A program made the position numbers and the translations under genes. Shown here piece by piece: positions 15,640 through 24,617 of a stretch of 41,292 nt of DNA. The first letter of the stretch is position 1, and the number at the start of each line of letters is the position of its first letter. This stretch comes from Flemingiibacterium sp964603455. GTDB lineage: Bacteria; Bacillota; Clostridia; Oscillospirales; CAG-272. The stretch is taken from NCBI GenBank assembly GCA_964603455.1, contig CAZRVL010000012.1, positions 1-41,292 on the forward strand, written 5' to 3'. The notes beneath the pieces were generated by a model. That model worked only from the letters and a program-made list of their open reading frames with translations, was not told where the DNA came from and searched no databases.

Positions 15640-15645
15640 ATTATA
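15640..15645 (-). promoter_or_regulatory. possible -10 of the SLOG-like gene
   Basis: TATAAT preceded by TGT on the minus strand (extended -10), 33 bp before the start codon. No good -35 box is seen. Confidence 0.4.
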
Positions 15646-15767
15646 ACACACAAATGTGAATAAATCATAACTAATAGTCAATATTTCTTTCTTTTGGTTG
15701 GTGTATTGGCGAACAAAATTAATGTATACTAATCTAAAAGAATTTTTATTTACCCAAGGAGGAAGCT

Positions 15768-16103
15768 ATGCAGCTCGGCACAATAGGCGCAAACATCAGA
15801 AGGTTTCGCAATGCAAAAGGATTACGTCAGGAGGATCTTGCGGAAAAAGCGGGACTTACGCCGAACTACATCGGAATGATAGAGCGCGGAGAAAAAACAC
15901 CCTCGCTCGAAACCTTTATAACGATAGTAAATGCTATCGGCGTTTCTGCCGATATGGTACTTACGGATGTACTCGAATCCGGATATTCTGTGAGAGCATC
16001 TATGCTTGAGGACAAGCTTTCAAAGCTGTCACCCGAGGATCGCGCAAGGATATTCGATGTTATAGACACGCTCATAAAGCATTCTAAGCAGATACGTCCG
16101 TAA
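15768..16103 (+). CDS. XRE-family transcriptional regulator
   Basis: 111 residues. The N-terminal 65 residues are a Cro/CI-type helix-turn-helix: IGANIRRFRNAKGLRQEDLAEKAGL, TPNYIGMIERGEKTPSLETF, ITIVNAIGVSADMVL. The C-terminal 40 residues (LSKLSPEDRARIFDVIDTLI) form a short helical tail typical of small clostridial XRE proteins. AAGGAGG lies 5 nt before the ATG. It probably binds DNA as a dimer. It sits 158 bp upstream of the EamA gene on the same strand, but that gene has its own promoter-like -10, so the regulated target is not certain. Confidence 0.88.
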   Translation: MQLGTIGANIRRFRNAKGLRQEDLAEKAGLTPNYIGMIERGEKTPSLETFITIVNAIGVSADMVLTDVLESGYSVRASMLEDKLSKLSPEDRARIFDVIDTLIKHSKQIRP

Positions 16104-16143
16104 TTTCAATAGAAATAATACTTAAGTTTATGGATTTTTTCTA

Positions 16144-16172
16144 TTTCTTTTTTTGCCGGAATGTGGTATAAT
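16144..16172 (+). promoter_or_regulatory. possible promoter of the EamA-type gene
   Basis: TGG-TATAAT extended -10 at 16164-16172, with only a weak -35 (TTTCTT) 17 bp upstream. The leader to the ATG is about 90 nt. Confidence 0.5.
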
Positions 16173-16261
16173 TATCTTCGCCTTCTGTTTGAGAAGAGTA
16201 ATGTAACACCTTAGAAATATTTTGCAGGATCGCATATCGGTACGAAAGGAATGATAAATAG

Positions 16262-17125
16262 ATGTATTATGCACTAATAATGACTGCGGTCATAATGTTC
16301 GGATTTCAATTTTTGTCGAATCAGTATTATACCGATCATGCCGGAAATTCAAGGCGTGCGGTGCTCATATTCCAGATAGGCTGCGGTATCGTAGGTTTTA
16401 TTACCCAGCTTTTGATAGCCTTGATAAACGGCGGAACGGATTTTGCGGGATTTGGCATATTTACTTTGTTCATGGCTCTTATAGCCGCAGGAAATTCACT
16501 CGCCTATACCTTTTGCAGCCTTAAAGCATTGGGACGGATAAATCTCTCGCTTTTCTCGGTATTTGCAATGCTCGGAGGAATGATAATGCCGTTTATCGCC
16601 GGTGTGTTCATATTTTCCGAGGAGATAACGCTCGGAAAGCTAATATCGGTGGTGTTCATAATACTTGCTCTGGCTGTCACGGTAAACGGCGGAGTTTCAA
16701 AAAGCGGTATGGGATATTATGCGGGAGTATTTATTTTTAACGGTATGAATGGCGTTTTGTCGAAAATATATCAGGCTGTTCCGCTTGAAAAATCCGGAGA
16801 GTCGGTGTATATGATGACTGCGGCGGTCTGGTCTGTCGTATTGTCACTTATATTGCTTTTATCGAAAAAGACCGAAAAAAACGCTTTGGATGCTCGCAGC
16901 ATGGCGCCTGTATTGGGCTGCGGACTTTTAAATTATTCGGGAAACTTTATACTTCTCATATCGCTTTCGCATATCCCGGCATCGGCACAGTATCCGATAG
17001 TTACCGGCGGAGTTATGGCGGTTTCCACACTTCTTTGCTTTTTTACAAAGAACAAGCCTTCAAAGAGAGAAATGCTTTCGGTATTGCTTTCTATGATCGG
17101 AATATTCGCTATGATACTTATTTGA
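16262..17125 (+). CDS. EamA/DMT-family membrane transporter
   Basis: 287 residues with about ten hydrophobic segments and short loops, the size and pattern of drug/metabolite transporters. An internal acidic step in the helix-4/5 region (FSEEITLGKLISVVFIILALAVTVNGG) matches the EamA repeat. These permeases move small metabolites, often outward; the substrate is unknown. GAAAGGA lies 11 nt before the ATG. A strong terminator follows at 17130, so it is monocistronic. Confidence 0.8.
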   Translation: MYYALIMTAVIMFGFQFLSNQYYTDHAGNSRRAVLIFQIGCGIVGFITQLLIALINGGTDFAGFGIFTLFMALIAAGNSLAYTFCSLKALGRINLSLFSVFAMLGGMIMPFIAGVFIFSEEITLGKLISVVFIILALAVTVNGGVSKSGMGYYAGVFIFNGMNGVLSKIYQAVPLEKSGESVYMMTAAVWSVVLSLILLLSKKTEKNALDARSMAPVLGCGLLNYSGNFILLISLSHIPASAQYPIVTGGVMAVSTLLCFFTKNKPSKREMLSVLLSMIGIFAMILI

Positions 17126-17129
17126 CCAA

Positions 17130-17185
17130 AATAAAGCTCACACATATATGTACTTATGCTGTATCGTGTGAGCTTTATTTTTTCT
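17130..17185 (+). terminator. terminator of the EamA-type gene
   Basis: Long arms AATAAAGCTCACAC and GTGTGAGCTTTATT with a loop of about 22 nt, followed by a T-run. Placed 5 bp after the stop codon. Confidence 0.88.
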
Positions 17186-17231
17186 TTTTGAAAAAATGGC
17201 GCATTTTTTTGAAAAAAATCCGAAAAAGGGC

Positions 17232-17260
17232 TGTACAAATCCGAAAAATTATGTTATAAT
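17232..17260 (+). promoter_or_regulatory. promoter of the DUF951-YfhO-GH35-Ydj operon
   Basis: TGTACA, 17-bp spacer and TATAAT with a TGT extended -10. It is the only good promoter seen before the seven-gene plus-strand run. Confidence 0.68.
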
Positions 17261-17312
17261 GGAGTCAATGAAAATGTTGTGGCAGATATGCTTTAAGAAA
17301 GGAATGAATATA

Positions 17313-17528
17313 ATGCCGATACTGCTGAAATTCGATGTGGGCGACACTCTCGAAATGAAAAAATCGCATCCTTGCGCAAAAAACAGCAACAGGTTCAAGG
17401 TGCTCCGCGTTGGAAGTGATATACGTATAGTTTGCGAAAACTGCGGACGTGATCTGACTGTGCCGCGTATAAAATTGGAAAAAAATATAAAGCGCGTGAT
17501 CGCTGCTAATGGGGAAATATCAAAATGA
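17313..17528 (+). CDS. DUF951 family protein
   Basis: 71 residues. It matches the small DUF951 family (start MPILLKFDVGDTLEMKKSHPC, then VLRVGSDIRIVCENCGRDLTVPR). The Cys pattern HPC plus CENC suggests a bound metal; the fold is thought to be a small beta barrel. Function unknown. The start at 17313 is chosen because AAAGGA lies 9 nt upstream and family members begin with MP. Its stop codon overlaps the YfhO start by 4 bp (ATGA), so translation is coupled. Confidence 0.88.
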   Translation: MPILLKFDVGDTLEMKKSHPCAKNSNRFKVLRVGSDIRIVCENCGRDLTVPRIKLEKNIKRVIAANGEISK

Positions 17529-20353
17529 ATGATCAGAATACAGATAATTTAAATCCTGCGGCTGTCGGCAAAAAGGATATATTTAACAATAAATTTTTAA
17601 AGTCTGCCGCCGCTGCCTTTACCGGCATAACTTCAAGCTTTTCGGATATGCGTCATATGTGGTTGGCATTTGTACTGCCGATGGCGGTGATGGCACTTAT
17701 ATATATCGCGATGGAAGTCTGGCCCTTCGGAAAAAGCTCGGTACTGGTACTCGACCTCAACGGACAGTATGTATATTATTTCGAGGCACTGCGAGATATT
17801 TTGCGCGGTGAGCAGGGGATACTATATTCGTTCGAGCGCGCTCTTGGCGGTGAATTTTTTGGAATAATCGCATATTACCTTGCAAGTCCGCTCTCTGTCA
17901 TAGTGGCACTCTTCCCAGAGGGGCATATCACCGAAGCGTTATATACGATACTCCTTTTAAAGTGCGGGCTTTCCGGAATGAATATGTGCATCTATCTTCA
18001 CAGATCACATCCAACAAAGCCTGTGAACGAAGTCGTTTTCTCACTGATGTATGCGCTTTGTTCGTATGCGGTTGTAATGCAGCATAATACGATGTGGTTC
18101 GACTGCTTCTATCTTTTGCCGCTCATACTTTTGGGAGTCGAAAAGCTTATAAAATACGGAAATTATAAGCTCTATGTTATAACTCTTGCCGTTGCGGTAT
18201 TTTCGAACTATTATATCGGATATATGGTCTGCATCGCGGTCGCCGTATACTTTTTCTTCTACTACTGCCTTTGTACCTCATCAGAGCGAAATCCGCTCGG
18301 CGAGCGGCTGCATTTTTTGAAATCCTTCGGAAGAATAGCGTTCTTCTCGCTGATAGCGGTCGGAATGGCATCGATCATAATCCTTCCGGCATACTACTCG
18401 CTCACATTCGGAAAGACCACCTTCTCGAATCCGAGCTATACCTTTACTCAAAAATTTGATTTTCTCGATTTAATATCAAAGATGTTTCCGGCTTCTTACG
18501 ATACAGTCCGACCTGAAGGCTGGCCCTTTGTGTTTTCGGGAACCTTGACCTCGATATTGCTACCGATATTCTTTATGACCGGCAGGATCACTCCGCGTCA
18601 GAAGATAGCATACGGTGCTTTGATGGGATTTTTCGTATTCAGCTTCAATTCAAGCACGATAGATCTCATATGGCACGGATTTCAGCGTCCGAACTGGCTA
18701 AATTACCGATATTCGTTCATATTCTGCTTTGTTATAATCGTTATGGCTTATATGGTGTTTGAGTTTATACGTGAGCTCGAACCGCGAATGTTTTTGTCGG
18801 TGGGTGCAGTTATGGGGCTTCTGATCTGCATAATACAAAAGCTCGATTATGAAAATGCACCTGATCTTATGTGCGTTTGGTTTTCCATTGCGGCTATTGC
18901 GGTATACATGATCCTTTTAGCAGGCTGTCATCATGAATGGCTTGACGGTGCGGTGAATATGATACTCTGTGTAGCTGTATTGCTCGAACTCTTCTGCAAC
19001 GGACTTGCCGAGGTGATAAGTCTTGACAAGGATGTTCATTATTCATCGCGTGCATCTTATGTGAATTTCATGGACACGTGGACACCTGCCGCAGATTGGG
19101 TCAATGAAAACGATACTTCATTTTACCGTGCCGAAAAGACCGAGCACCGAAAAACGAACGATAACTTTGCGTTAAATCTTCGCGGACTGTCAAATTCGAC
19201 TTCGACTTTAAATTCTGATCAGATCGAATTTTTAGCGCAGATGGGCTATTCTTCAAAATCACATTGGTCGAAATATCTCGGCGGAACTCCGGTTTCAGAC
19301 AGCCTGTTGGGAGTAAAATATCTTTTGTCGGAGGCTTCGACAGAGCTTAATGACCTTTGGGGAGAGCCTGTATATTCTAACGAGGAGAATGAGACGGTCG
19401 TTTATAAGAATGAATATGTACTTCCGCTCGGATACATGGTCGGTGACAAGATCGCGGAATATGACATGGAAAAGCAGGTCTCACCGATGGATCGCATGAA
19501 CGATCTGCTGACTCGTATGACAAACAGCGATGAAAAATTGACGGTATTTAAATCGTATAAGAATATCAAGCCGACGCTCGACAATGTTGAACTTTCGTAT
19601 GTCACCGGGCATAAGAAATATGCTAAGATAAATACTTCATATGCCGGCAAGCTCACGTTCACATTCACTCCGGTCACAGACGGTGAGATATTCGTATATT
19701 TCCCAAGCGAATATAAGCGTGATGCGAAGCTGAAGGTGAACGGATCGGATATTTCTGAGTATTTTACGAATGAGACCTGCCGAATAGTTTCTTTAGGAAA
19801 ACATTCTGCCGGTGAAGAAGTCATAGTGACGCTCAATCTTTCAAAGGATGATCTTTATATTGCAAACGGAGTTGATTTCTTCTGGTATATAGATGAAGAG
19901 CTGTTTAAAGATGTATTTTCGTCTCTCGGCGAGAATGGCTTTGAAATTTCAGAATTTACCGACAGCAGCTTTGATGGCAAGGTCACGGCGACCGAGGACA
20001 AATCGCTTTTCCTTCTCACGATACCGTATGACGAGGGCTGGAAGATACTTGTTGACGGCGAAGAAGCCGAGAGCTTTGAGGTCTTGGGTTCATTGACCGC
20101 TATAGAGCTTACCGAGGGTGAGCATACGATAGAAATGAAATACTTCCCGTGGGCGGTGAAGTGGGGAATAATTATCTCGGTAAGTGCGCTTGCACTGTTC
20201 TTGATCGTAATTATTGCGGAATTTATAATCGAACGCCGCCGTCCTACAGTTAAATTCTGCATTGCCGATAGCATTACATCAGATACACCGACAATATCTG
20301 ATCAGGAAAATGATTCGAATGACGAAAGGAAGGATGAAAATGCCGATACTTGA
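17525..20353 (+). CDS. YfhO-family membrane protein
   Basis: 942 residues. A cytoplasmic N-terminus is followed by about a dozen membrane helices (residues 45-480), a long extracytoplasmic part (about 490-890) and a final helix near residue 905 with a polar tail. The first loop VLDLNGQYVYYFEALRDILRGEQGILYSFERALGGEFFG is the hallmark of YfhO proteins, which belong with membrane glycosyltransferases of the GT-C type. YfhO of Bacillus is linked to glycosylation of lipoteichoic acid. A role in adding sugars to a cell-wall polymer is likely but not proved. The 3' end overlaps the GH35 start by 14 bp. Confidence 0.85.
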   Translation: MNDQNTDNLNPAAVGKKDIFNNKFLKSAAAAFTGITSSFSDMRHMWLAFVLPMAVMALIYIAMEVWPFGKSSVLVLDLNGQYVYYFEALRDILRGEQGILYSFERALGGEFFGIIAYYLASPLSVIVALFPEGHITEALYTILLLKCGLSGMNMCIYLHRSHPTKPVNEVVFSLMYALCSYAVVMQHNTMWFDCFYLLPLILLGVEKLIKYGNYKLYVITLAVAVFSNYYIGYMVCIAVAVYFFFYYCLCTSSERNPLGERLHFLKSFGRIAFFSLIAVGMASIIILPAYYSLTFGKTTFSNPSYTFTQKFDFLDLISKMFPASYDTVRPEGWPFVFSGTLTSILLPIFFMTGRITPRQKIAYGALMGFFVFSFNSSTIDLIWHGFQRPNWLNYRYSFIFCFVIIVMAYMVFEFIRELEPRMFLSVGAVMGLLICIIQKLDYENAPDLMCVWFSIAAIAVYMILLAGCHHEWLDGAVNMILCVAVLLELFCNGLAEVISLDKDVHYSSRASYVNFMDTWTPAADWVNENDTSFYRAEKTEHRKTNDNFALNLRGLSNSTSTLNSDQIEFLAQMGYSSKSHWSKYLGGTPVSDSLLGVKYLLSEASTELNDLWGEPVYSNEENETVVYKNEYVLPLGYMVGDKIAEYDMEKQVSPMDRMNDLLTRMTNSDEKLTVFKSYKNIKPTLDNVELSYVTGHKKYAKINTSYAGKLTFTFTPVTDGEIFVYFPSEYKRDAKLKVNGSDISEYFTNETCRIVSLGKHSAGEEVIVTLNLSKDDLYIANGVDFFWYIDEELFKDVFSSLGENGFEISEFTDSSFDGKVTATEDKSLFLLTIPYDEGWKILVDGEEAESFEVLGSLTAIELTEGEHTIEMKYFPWAVKWGIIISVSALALFLIVIIAEFIIERRRPTVKFCIADSITSDTPTISDQENDSNDERKDENADT

Positions 20354-22121
20354 GATCAAGAATGACAAGCTTATGCTTGATGAAAATGAATTTTACCTTG
20401 CCTGCGGAGATATTCAGTATTTCCGCATATTCCCGGGCGAATGGAAATCACGTCTCGAAGCCATGAAGGATTTCGGTCTTACTGCCGTACAGACATATTG
20501 TCCATGGAATCTCCATGAAAAGAACGAAGGTGAATTTGATTTTTCGGGAATGCTCGATCTGAGAAGGTTTTTGGAGATTTGTGCTGAGGTAGGTCTTAAG
20601 GTGCTGCTGAGACCATCGCCGTATATCTGCGGAGAATGGGATTTCGGCGGACTTCCGTGGTGGCTTCTAAAGGATAGACATATGCGTGTCAGGTGCAGCT
20701 ATCCTGCCTTCCTTGAAAAGGTACGCAGCTACTATAAGCGTATAGTGCCTGAATTTTTGCCATATCTGTCTACGAACGGCGGTCCGATAATCGCTGTCTG
20801 CATCGAAAACGAATACGGTACGTTCGGACTGGATATTGATTATTTGAGATTCCTCGCGGATGAATTGAGAACGAACGGTGTTGATGTACCGCTTTATCAG
20901 ACAGACTGTAGTGAACAGGGCATACGCTTCACAAATCCGCTCGGCATTTGGCAGGCAACGAATTACCGCATAGAGAGCGAGACGGCAGTTCCGAAGCTAC
21001 AGGAGATCCAGCTGAATATGAGAGCCTTTGTCGGAGAATATTGGAGCGGACGCTCGGTATATTGGGGCGAGAGTGGCGAAAGACGCGAGATCACATCTGT
21101 AGCCGCGGGATACAGAAAGGCATTGGATCTTGGTGCATATGTCAGCTTTTATATGTTTGCCGGCGGAACGAACTTTGGTTTTATGAACGGTTCAAGAGTC
21201 ACAAAACCTTTCAACGGGAAGGGCGATAACATATTCCGTGCGATAACAACGAGCTATGACTGTGACGGTCTGCTGTCTGAGGACGGTTCTGCGACCGAAA
21301 AATACTATGCCTGCCGCCGTGAGTTAGATGAATATTTGAATAAGCCTGTGCGCGAATACCGTATTCCGGATCCAGAATTTCAGGAGACAGAATGCGAGCT
21401 TACCGAGGTCTGTGGACTTTTTGAAAATTTAGATGCTTTGTCAGCTCCGATAAGGTCGGCAGAGCCGCTCAGCTTTGAAGAGCTTGACTGCCCATATGGA
21501 TTTGTTCTTTACAGAACGATAACTCCGAGCGGTTGGAACAGGGAATTGACATTAAACATAAAAGATGTTCGTGACCGCGCAATGGTATTCGTTGACGGTG
21601 AATTTAAAGGAACTTTCCTAAGGGATCATCAAGCTCCGAGCATAAAAATAAATGCCGAGAAGCCGCACAGACTGGATATTTTGGTCGAGAACATGGGAAG
21701 AACCAATACACGTCCGCAGTTTGTCGAAGAAAAGGGCATAATGGGCAGTGTCTTGTTCGGAGTATCGAATTTGTACGGTTGGGAGTGCTATCCGCTGTCG
21801 CTTGATAATACAGATGTATTGAAATTTAATGATCATGCCGATATAGATTCGCCGTCATTTTTGCGCGGAAGCTTTTCGGCAAGAGCCGGTATTCCTACAC
21901 ATCTCGATATGCGAGGATTCGGAAAGGGTATTGTGTTCTTAAACGGGTTTAATCTCGGAAGATATTGGAAGATCGGACCTCAGCAAACTTTGTACGTTCC
22001 CGGTGAGCTTATGAAAGAAAATAATGAGATAATTATTTTCGAGCTTGAAGGAAATACAAAGAATAAGTTAAAATTTATAAAGGAAGCTGTACTGGATGAA
22101 TTTCATCCGGAATATATGTAA
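20340..22121 (+). CDS. GH35 beta-galactosidase-like glycosidase
   Basis: 593 residues from the ATG at 20340, which has GAAAGGAAGG upstream; longer versions run into the YfhO gene and are rejected. The TIM barrel shows the GH35 signatures YFRIFPGEWKSRLEAMKDFG, the NEYG motif with acid/base E158, and the nucleophile E233 in FVGEYWSG. C-terminal jelly-roll domains follow (MVFVDGEFKGTF, VFLNGFNLGRYWKIGPQ). The family removes terminal beta-galactose, and some members prefer other beta-linked sugars. No signal peptide, so it acts inside the cell. It sits directly behind YfhO; linked use of the same sugar is an inference only. Confidence 0.9.
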   Translation: MPILEIKNDKLMLDENEFYLACGDIQYFRIFPGEWKSRLEAMKDFGLTAVQTYCPWNLHEKNEGEFDFSGMLDLRRFLEICAEVGLKVLLRPSPYICGEWDFGGLPWWLLKDRHMRVRCSYPAFLEKVRSYYKRIVPEFLPYLSTNGGPIIAVCIENEYGTFGLDIDYLRFLADELRTNGVDVPLYQTDCSEQGIRFTNPLGIWQATNYRIESETAVPKLQEIQLNMRAFVGEYWSGRSVYWGESGERREITSVAAGYRKALDLGAYVSFYMFAGGTNFGFMNGSRVTKPFNGKGDNIFRAITTSYDCDGLLSEDGSATEKYYACRRELDEYLNKPVREYRIPDPEFQETECELTEVCGLFENLDALSAPIRSAEPLSFEELDCPYGFVLYRTITPSGWNRELTLNIKDVRDRAMVFVDGEFKGTFLRDHQAPSIKINAEKPHRLDILVENMGRTNTRPQFVEEKGIMGSVLFGVSNLYGWECYPLSLDNTDVLKFNDHADIDSPSFLRGSFSARAGIPTHLDMRGFGKGIVFLNGFNLGRYWKIGPQQTLYVPGELMKENNEIIIFELEGNTKNKLKFIKEAVLDEFHPEYM

Positions 22122-22147
22122 TATTTATTTGGTAAAGGAAGATTATT

Positions 22148-23524
22148 ATGGGACTTATAAAGGCTATTATTGGTGCAGCGGGCGGAGTTCTTGCAGACCA
22201 GTGGAAGGAATTTTTCTATTGTGATTCTATAGATAATGACACGCTCGTTGTCAAGGGAAAAAAGAAGACCTCTGGTCGTTCATCAAACACAAGAGGAGAG
22301 GATAACATCATTTCAAGCGGTTCGGGCATAGCTGTTGCCGACGGACAGGCAATGATGATAGTCGAACAGGGCAAGATAGTTGAATTTTGCGCAGAACCGG
22401 GAGAATTTACCTGGGACAGCTCAACCGAGCCGAGCATATTCACGGGTTCGCTCGGAGAAAGTATCGGTAAGACCTTTGCAAATATCGGAAAGCGTTTTAC
22501 GTACGGCGGCGATACCGGAAAGGATCAGCGCATATATTATTTCAACACTAAGGAGATCGTCGGAAATCTTTTCGGAACAGCAACACCGATAATGTTCAGA
22601 GTTGTCGATTCGCGCATAGGAATGGATATTGACGTGAGCATACGCTGTTCGGGTACATATTCGTTCAAAATAGCCGATCCGATGCTGTTTTACACGAATG
22701 TCTGCGGAAATGTGAGCGGATCTTACGAAAAGAGCGAGATCGCTTCGACTTTGAAGCAGGAATTCATATCGGCATTGCAGCCTGCGTTCGGAAGACTCTC
22801 CGAGCTTGAGCTTCGCCCGAATCAGATACCTACACATACTCCCGAGCTCGAAGGTGCTATGAATACTGTGCTGACCGATAAGTGGGGAAGCATACGCGGA
22901 CTTAAGGTCGTTTCGATAGCGATCTCCAATCTGTCGCTCCCGGATGAAGATCAGCAGATGATCAAGGAGGCACAGAAGACGGCTGTATATCGTGATCCGA
23001 CAATGGCGGCAGCTAATTTGGTATCTGCTCAGGCTGACGCTATGAAGGCGGCTGCATCGAATAAGAATGGTGCTATGGCAGGCTTTATGGGCATGGGAAT
23101 GGCTCAGAATGCCGGCGGTATGAATGCGCAGGAATTGTTCGCTATGGGGCAGAAGGCAGGCTCTGACAAGGCTCAGGAGAAAAAATGGAAATGCACCTGC
23201 GGAAATACTGTAAGTGGCAAATTCTGTCCGGAGTGCGGTGCAAAGAAGGTCGAAAATGACAATTGGAAATGCCCGAAGTGCTCTGCAGAGAACACGGGAA
23301 AATTCTGCCATGAGTGTGGAGAGAAGAAGCCCGAAGCAGGCTGGACTTGTACCTGCGGAAAGCTGAATAAGGGCAAATTCTGTTCTGAATGCGGCGCGAA
23401 AAAGCCGAGCGGTGAAAAAATATATAAATGTGACAAATGCGGTTGGGAGCCTGCAGATCCTTCGAATCCACCGAAATTCTGCCCCGAATGCGGTGATGTG
23501 TTCGATGACAACGATACAAAATAA
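22148..23524 (+). CDS. SPFH/virion-core protein with four C-terminal zinc ribbons (YdjI-like)
   Basis: 458 residues. Residues 1-290 resemble the YdjI/virion core group of SPFH-related membrane scaffold proteins. A Met/Ala/Gly-rich link (about 300-340) follows, then four tandem zinc ribbons: CTCG-x7-CPEC, CPKC-x8-CHEC, CTCG-x7-CSEC and a wider CDKC-x13-CPEC. In Bacillus, YdjI is recruited to the membrane by YdjG/YdjH with PspA and helps to fight envelope stress. TAAAGGA lies about 9 nt before the ATG and the gap to GH35 is 26 bp. The stop overlaps the next ATG by 1 bp. No pspA is seen in the window. Four ribbons are more than I would expect. Confidence 0.85.
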   Translation: MGLIKAIIGAAGGVLADQWKEFFYCDSIDNDTLVVKGKKKTSGRSSNTRGEDNIISSGSGIAVADGQAMMIVEQGKIVEFCAEPGEFTWDSSTEPSIFTGSLGESIGKTFANIGKRFTYGGDTGKDQRIYYFNTKEIVGNLFGTATPIMFRVVDSRIGMDIDVSIRCSGTYSFKIADPMLFYTNVCGNVSGSYEKSEIASTLKQEFISALQPAFGRLSELELRPNQIPTHTPELEGAMNTVLTDKWGSIRGLKVVSIAISNLSLPDEDQQMIKEAQKTAVYRDPTMAAANLVSAQADAMKAAASNKNGAMAGFMGMGMAQNAGGMNAQELFAMGQKAGSDKAQEKKWKCTCGNTVSGKFCPECGAKKVENDNWKCPKCSAENTGKFCHECGEKKPEAGWTCTCGKLNKGKFCSECGAKKPSGEKIYKCDKCGWEPADPSNPPKFCPECGDVFDDNDTK

Positions 23525-24609
23525 TGGCACAGCTTTTAGAATACAAGTGCCCGTCCTGCGGAGGAAAGATCGAATTTGACAGCAAGGCTCAAAAAATGGT
23601 GTGTCCGTACTGCGACACCGAATTTGACACTGATACCTTGCGTGAATATGACGATATTTTAAAATCTCAGCAACCCGATGATCTCGGAGCTGTTGAGGAG
23701 CCTTCGGGCGAGTGGCAGGAAGGCGAGAAAGAATCGCTGAATATATATACCTGCAATTCATGCGGCGGAGAGATCGTATCAGATGCTACGACTGCCGCAA
23801 CGCATTGCCCGTATTGCGGAAATCCGGTAATAATGACCGGAAAGCTGTCGGGCGATCTGAAGCCTGATATTGTAATTCCCTTTAAGCTCGACAAAAAGGC
23901 AGCCAAGGAAGCATTTTCAAAGCATTTGAGCAAAAAAACTCTTCTTCCAAAGGTCTTCAAGGATGAAAATCATATAGATGAGATAAAGGGTGTTTATGTT
24001 CCGTTCTGGCTTTATGATGCAAAGGCTGATGCCGATATTCGTTACAAAGGTACGAAGATACGTTCGTGGAGCGATTCGCGCTATAATTATACCGAAAGAA
24101 GCTACTATTCCATACAGCGCAGCGGAAATGTTTCATTTAAGAGCGTTCCGGCAGACGGCTCATCAAAAATGCCGGATGACCTTATGGAATCCATAGAACC
24201 GTTTGACCTTTCCGAAGCTGTGGATTTTCAGACAGCATATCTTTCGGGATATTTGGCTGATCGCTACGATATTGACAGTGCAACACAGCGTTCGAGAGCT
24301 TGCGAAAGAATGAAAGCAAGTACCGAAAATTCTTTTCGTTCGACTGTAAACGGATATTCGTCTTTAATAGTTGAGCATAGCAGTATAAGATTTGATTCGG
24401 GAAAGGCGAAGTATGCTTTATTTCCGGTTTGGATAATGAATACGACTTGGCGCGGAGAGAAATATATATTTGCGATGAACGGTCAGACCGGAAAATTTGT
24501 CGGAAATCTTCCTTGCGACAATGGAGCATATTTTAAGTGGCTGTTAGGACTGACAGCTGCTTGTACAGCCGGAATATATCTTCTGATGCTGCTCGGAAGC
24601 TTTCTGTGA
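23524..24609 (+). CDS. zinc-ribbon membrane protein (YdjG-like)
   Basis: 361 residues. Two N-terminal zinc ribbons are visible (CPSC-x14-CPYC and CNSC-x16-CPYC), the second preceding a NPVIMTGKLSGDLKPDIVIPF block typical of the TFIIB-type zinc-ribbon/DUF family near YdjG. A beta-rich region follows, with one hydrophobic helix at the extreme C-terminus (ACTAGIYLLMLLGSFL). In Bacillus, YdjG and YdjH recruit YdjI. The start overlaps the stop of the YdjI-like gene, so the two are made together. Confidence 0.8.
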   Translation: MAQLLEYKCPSCGGKIEFDSKAQKMVCPYCDTEFDTDTLREYDDILKSQQPDDLGAVEEPSGEWQEGEKESLNIYTCNSCGGEIVSDATTAATHCPYCGNPVIMTGKLSGDLKPDIVIPFKLDKKAAKEAFSKHLSKKTLLPKVFKDENHIDEIKGVYVPFWLYDAKADADIRYKGTKIRSWSDSRYNYTERSYYSIQRSGNVSFKSVPADGSSKMPDDLMESIEPFDLSEAVDFQTAYLSGYLADRYDIDSATQRSRACERMKASTENSFRSTVNGYSSLIVEHSSIRFDSGKAKYALFPVWIMNTTWRGEKYIFAMNGQTGKFVGNLPCDNGAYFKWLLGLTAACTAGIYLLMLLGSFL

Positions 24610-24617
24610 GGTCGGAT

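Noticed and set aside
22421..23761. Long minus-strand open frame (446 codons) opposite the SPFH/zinc-ribbon gene
   Set aside because: It is antisense to a clearly recognisable gene, has no ribosome site, no known domain and a composition rich in Arg, His, Cys and Ser as expected for a shadow frame.
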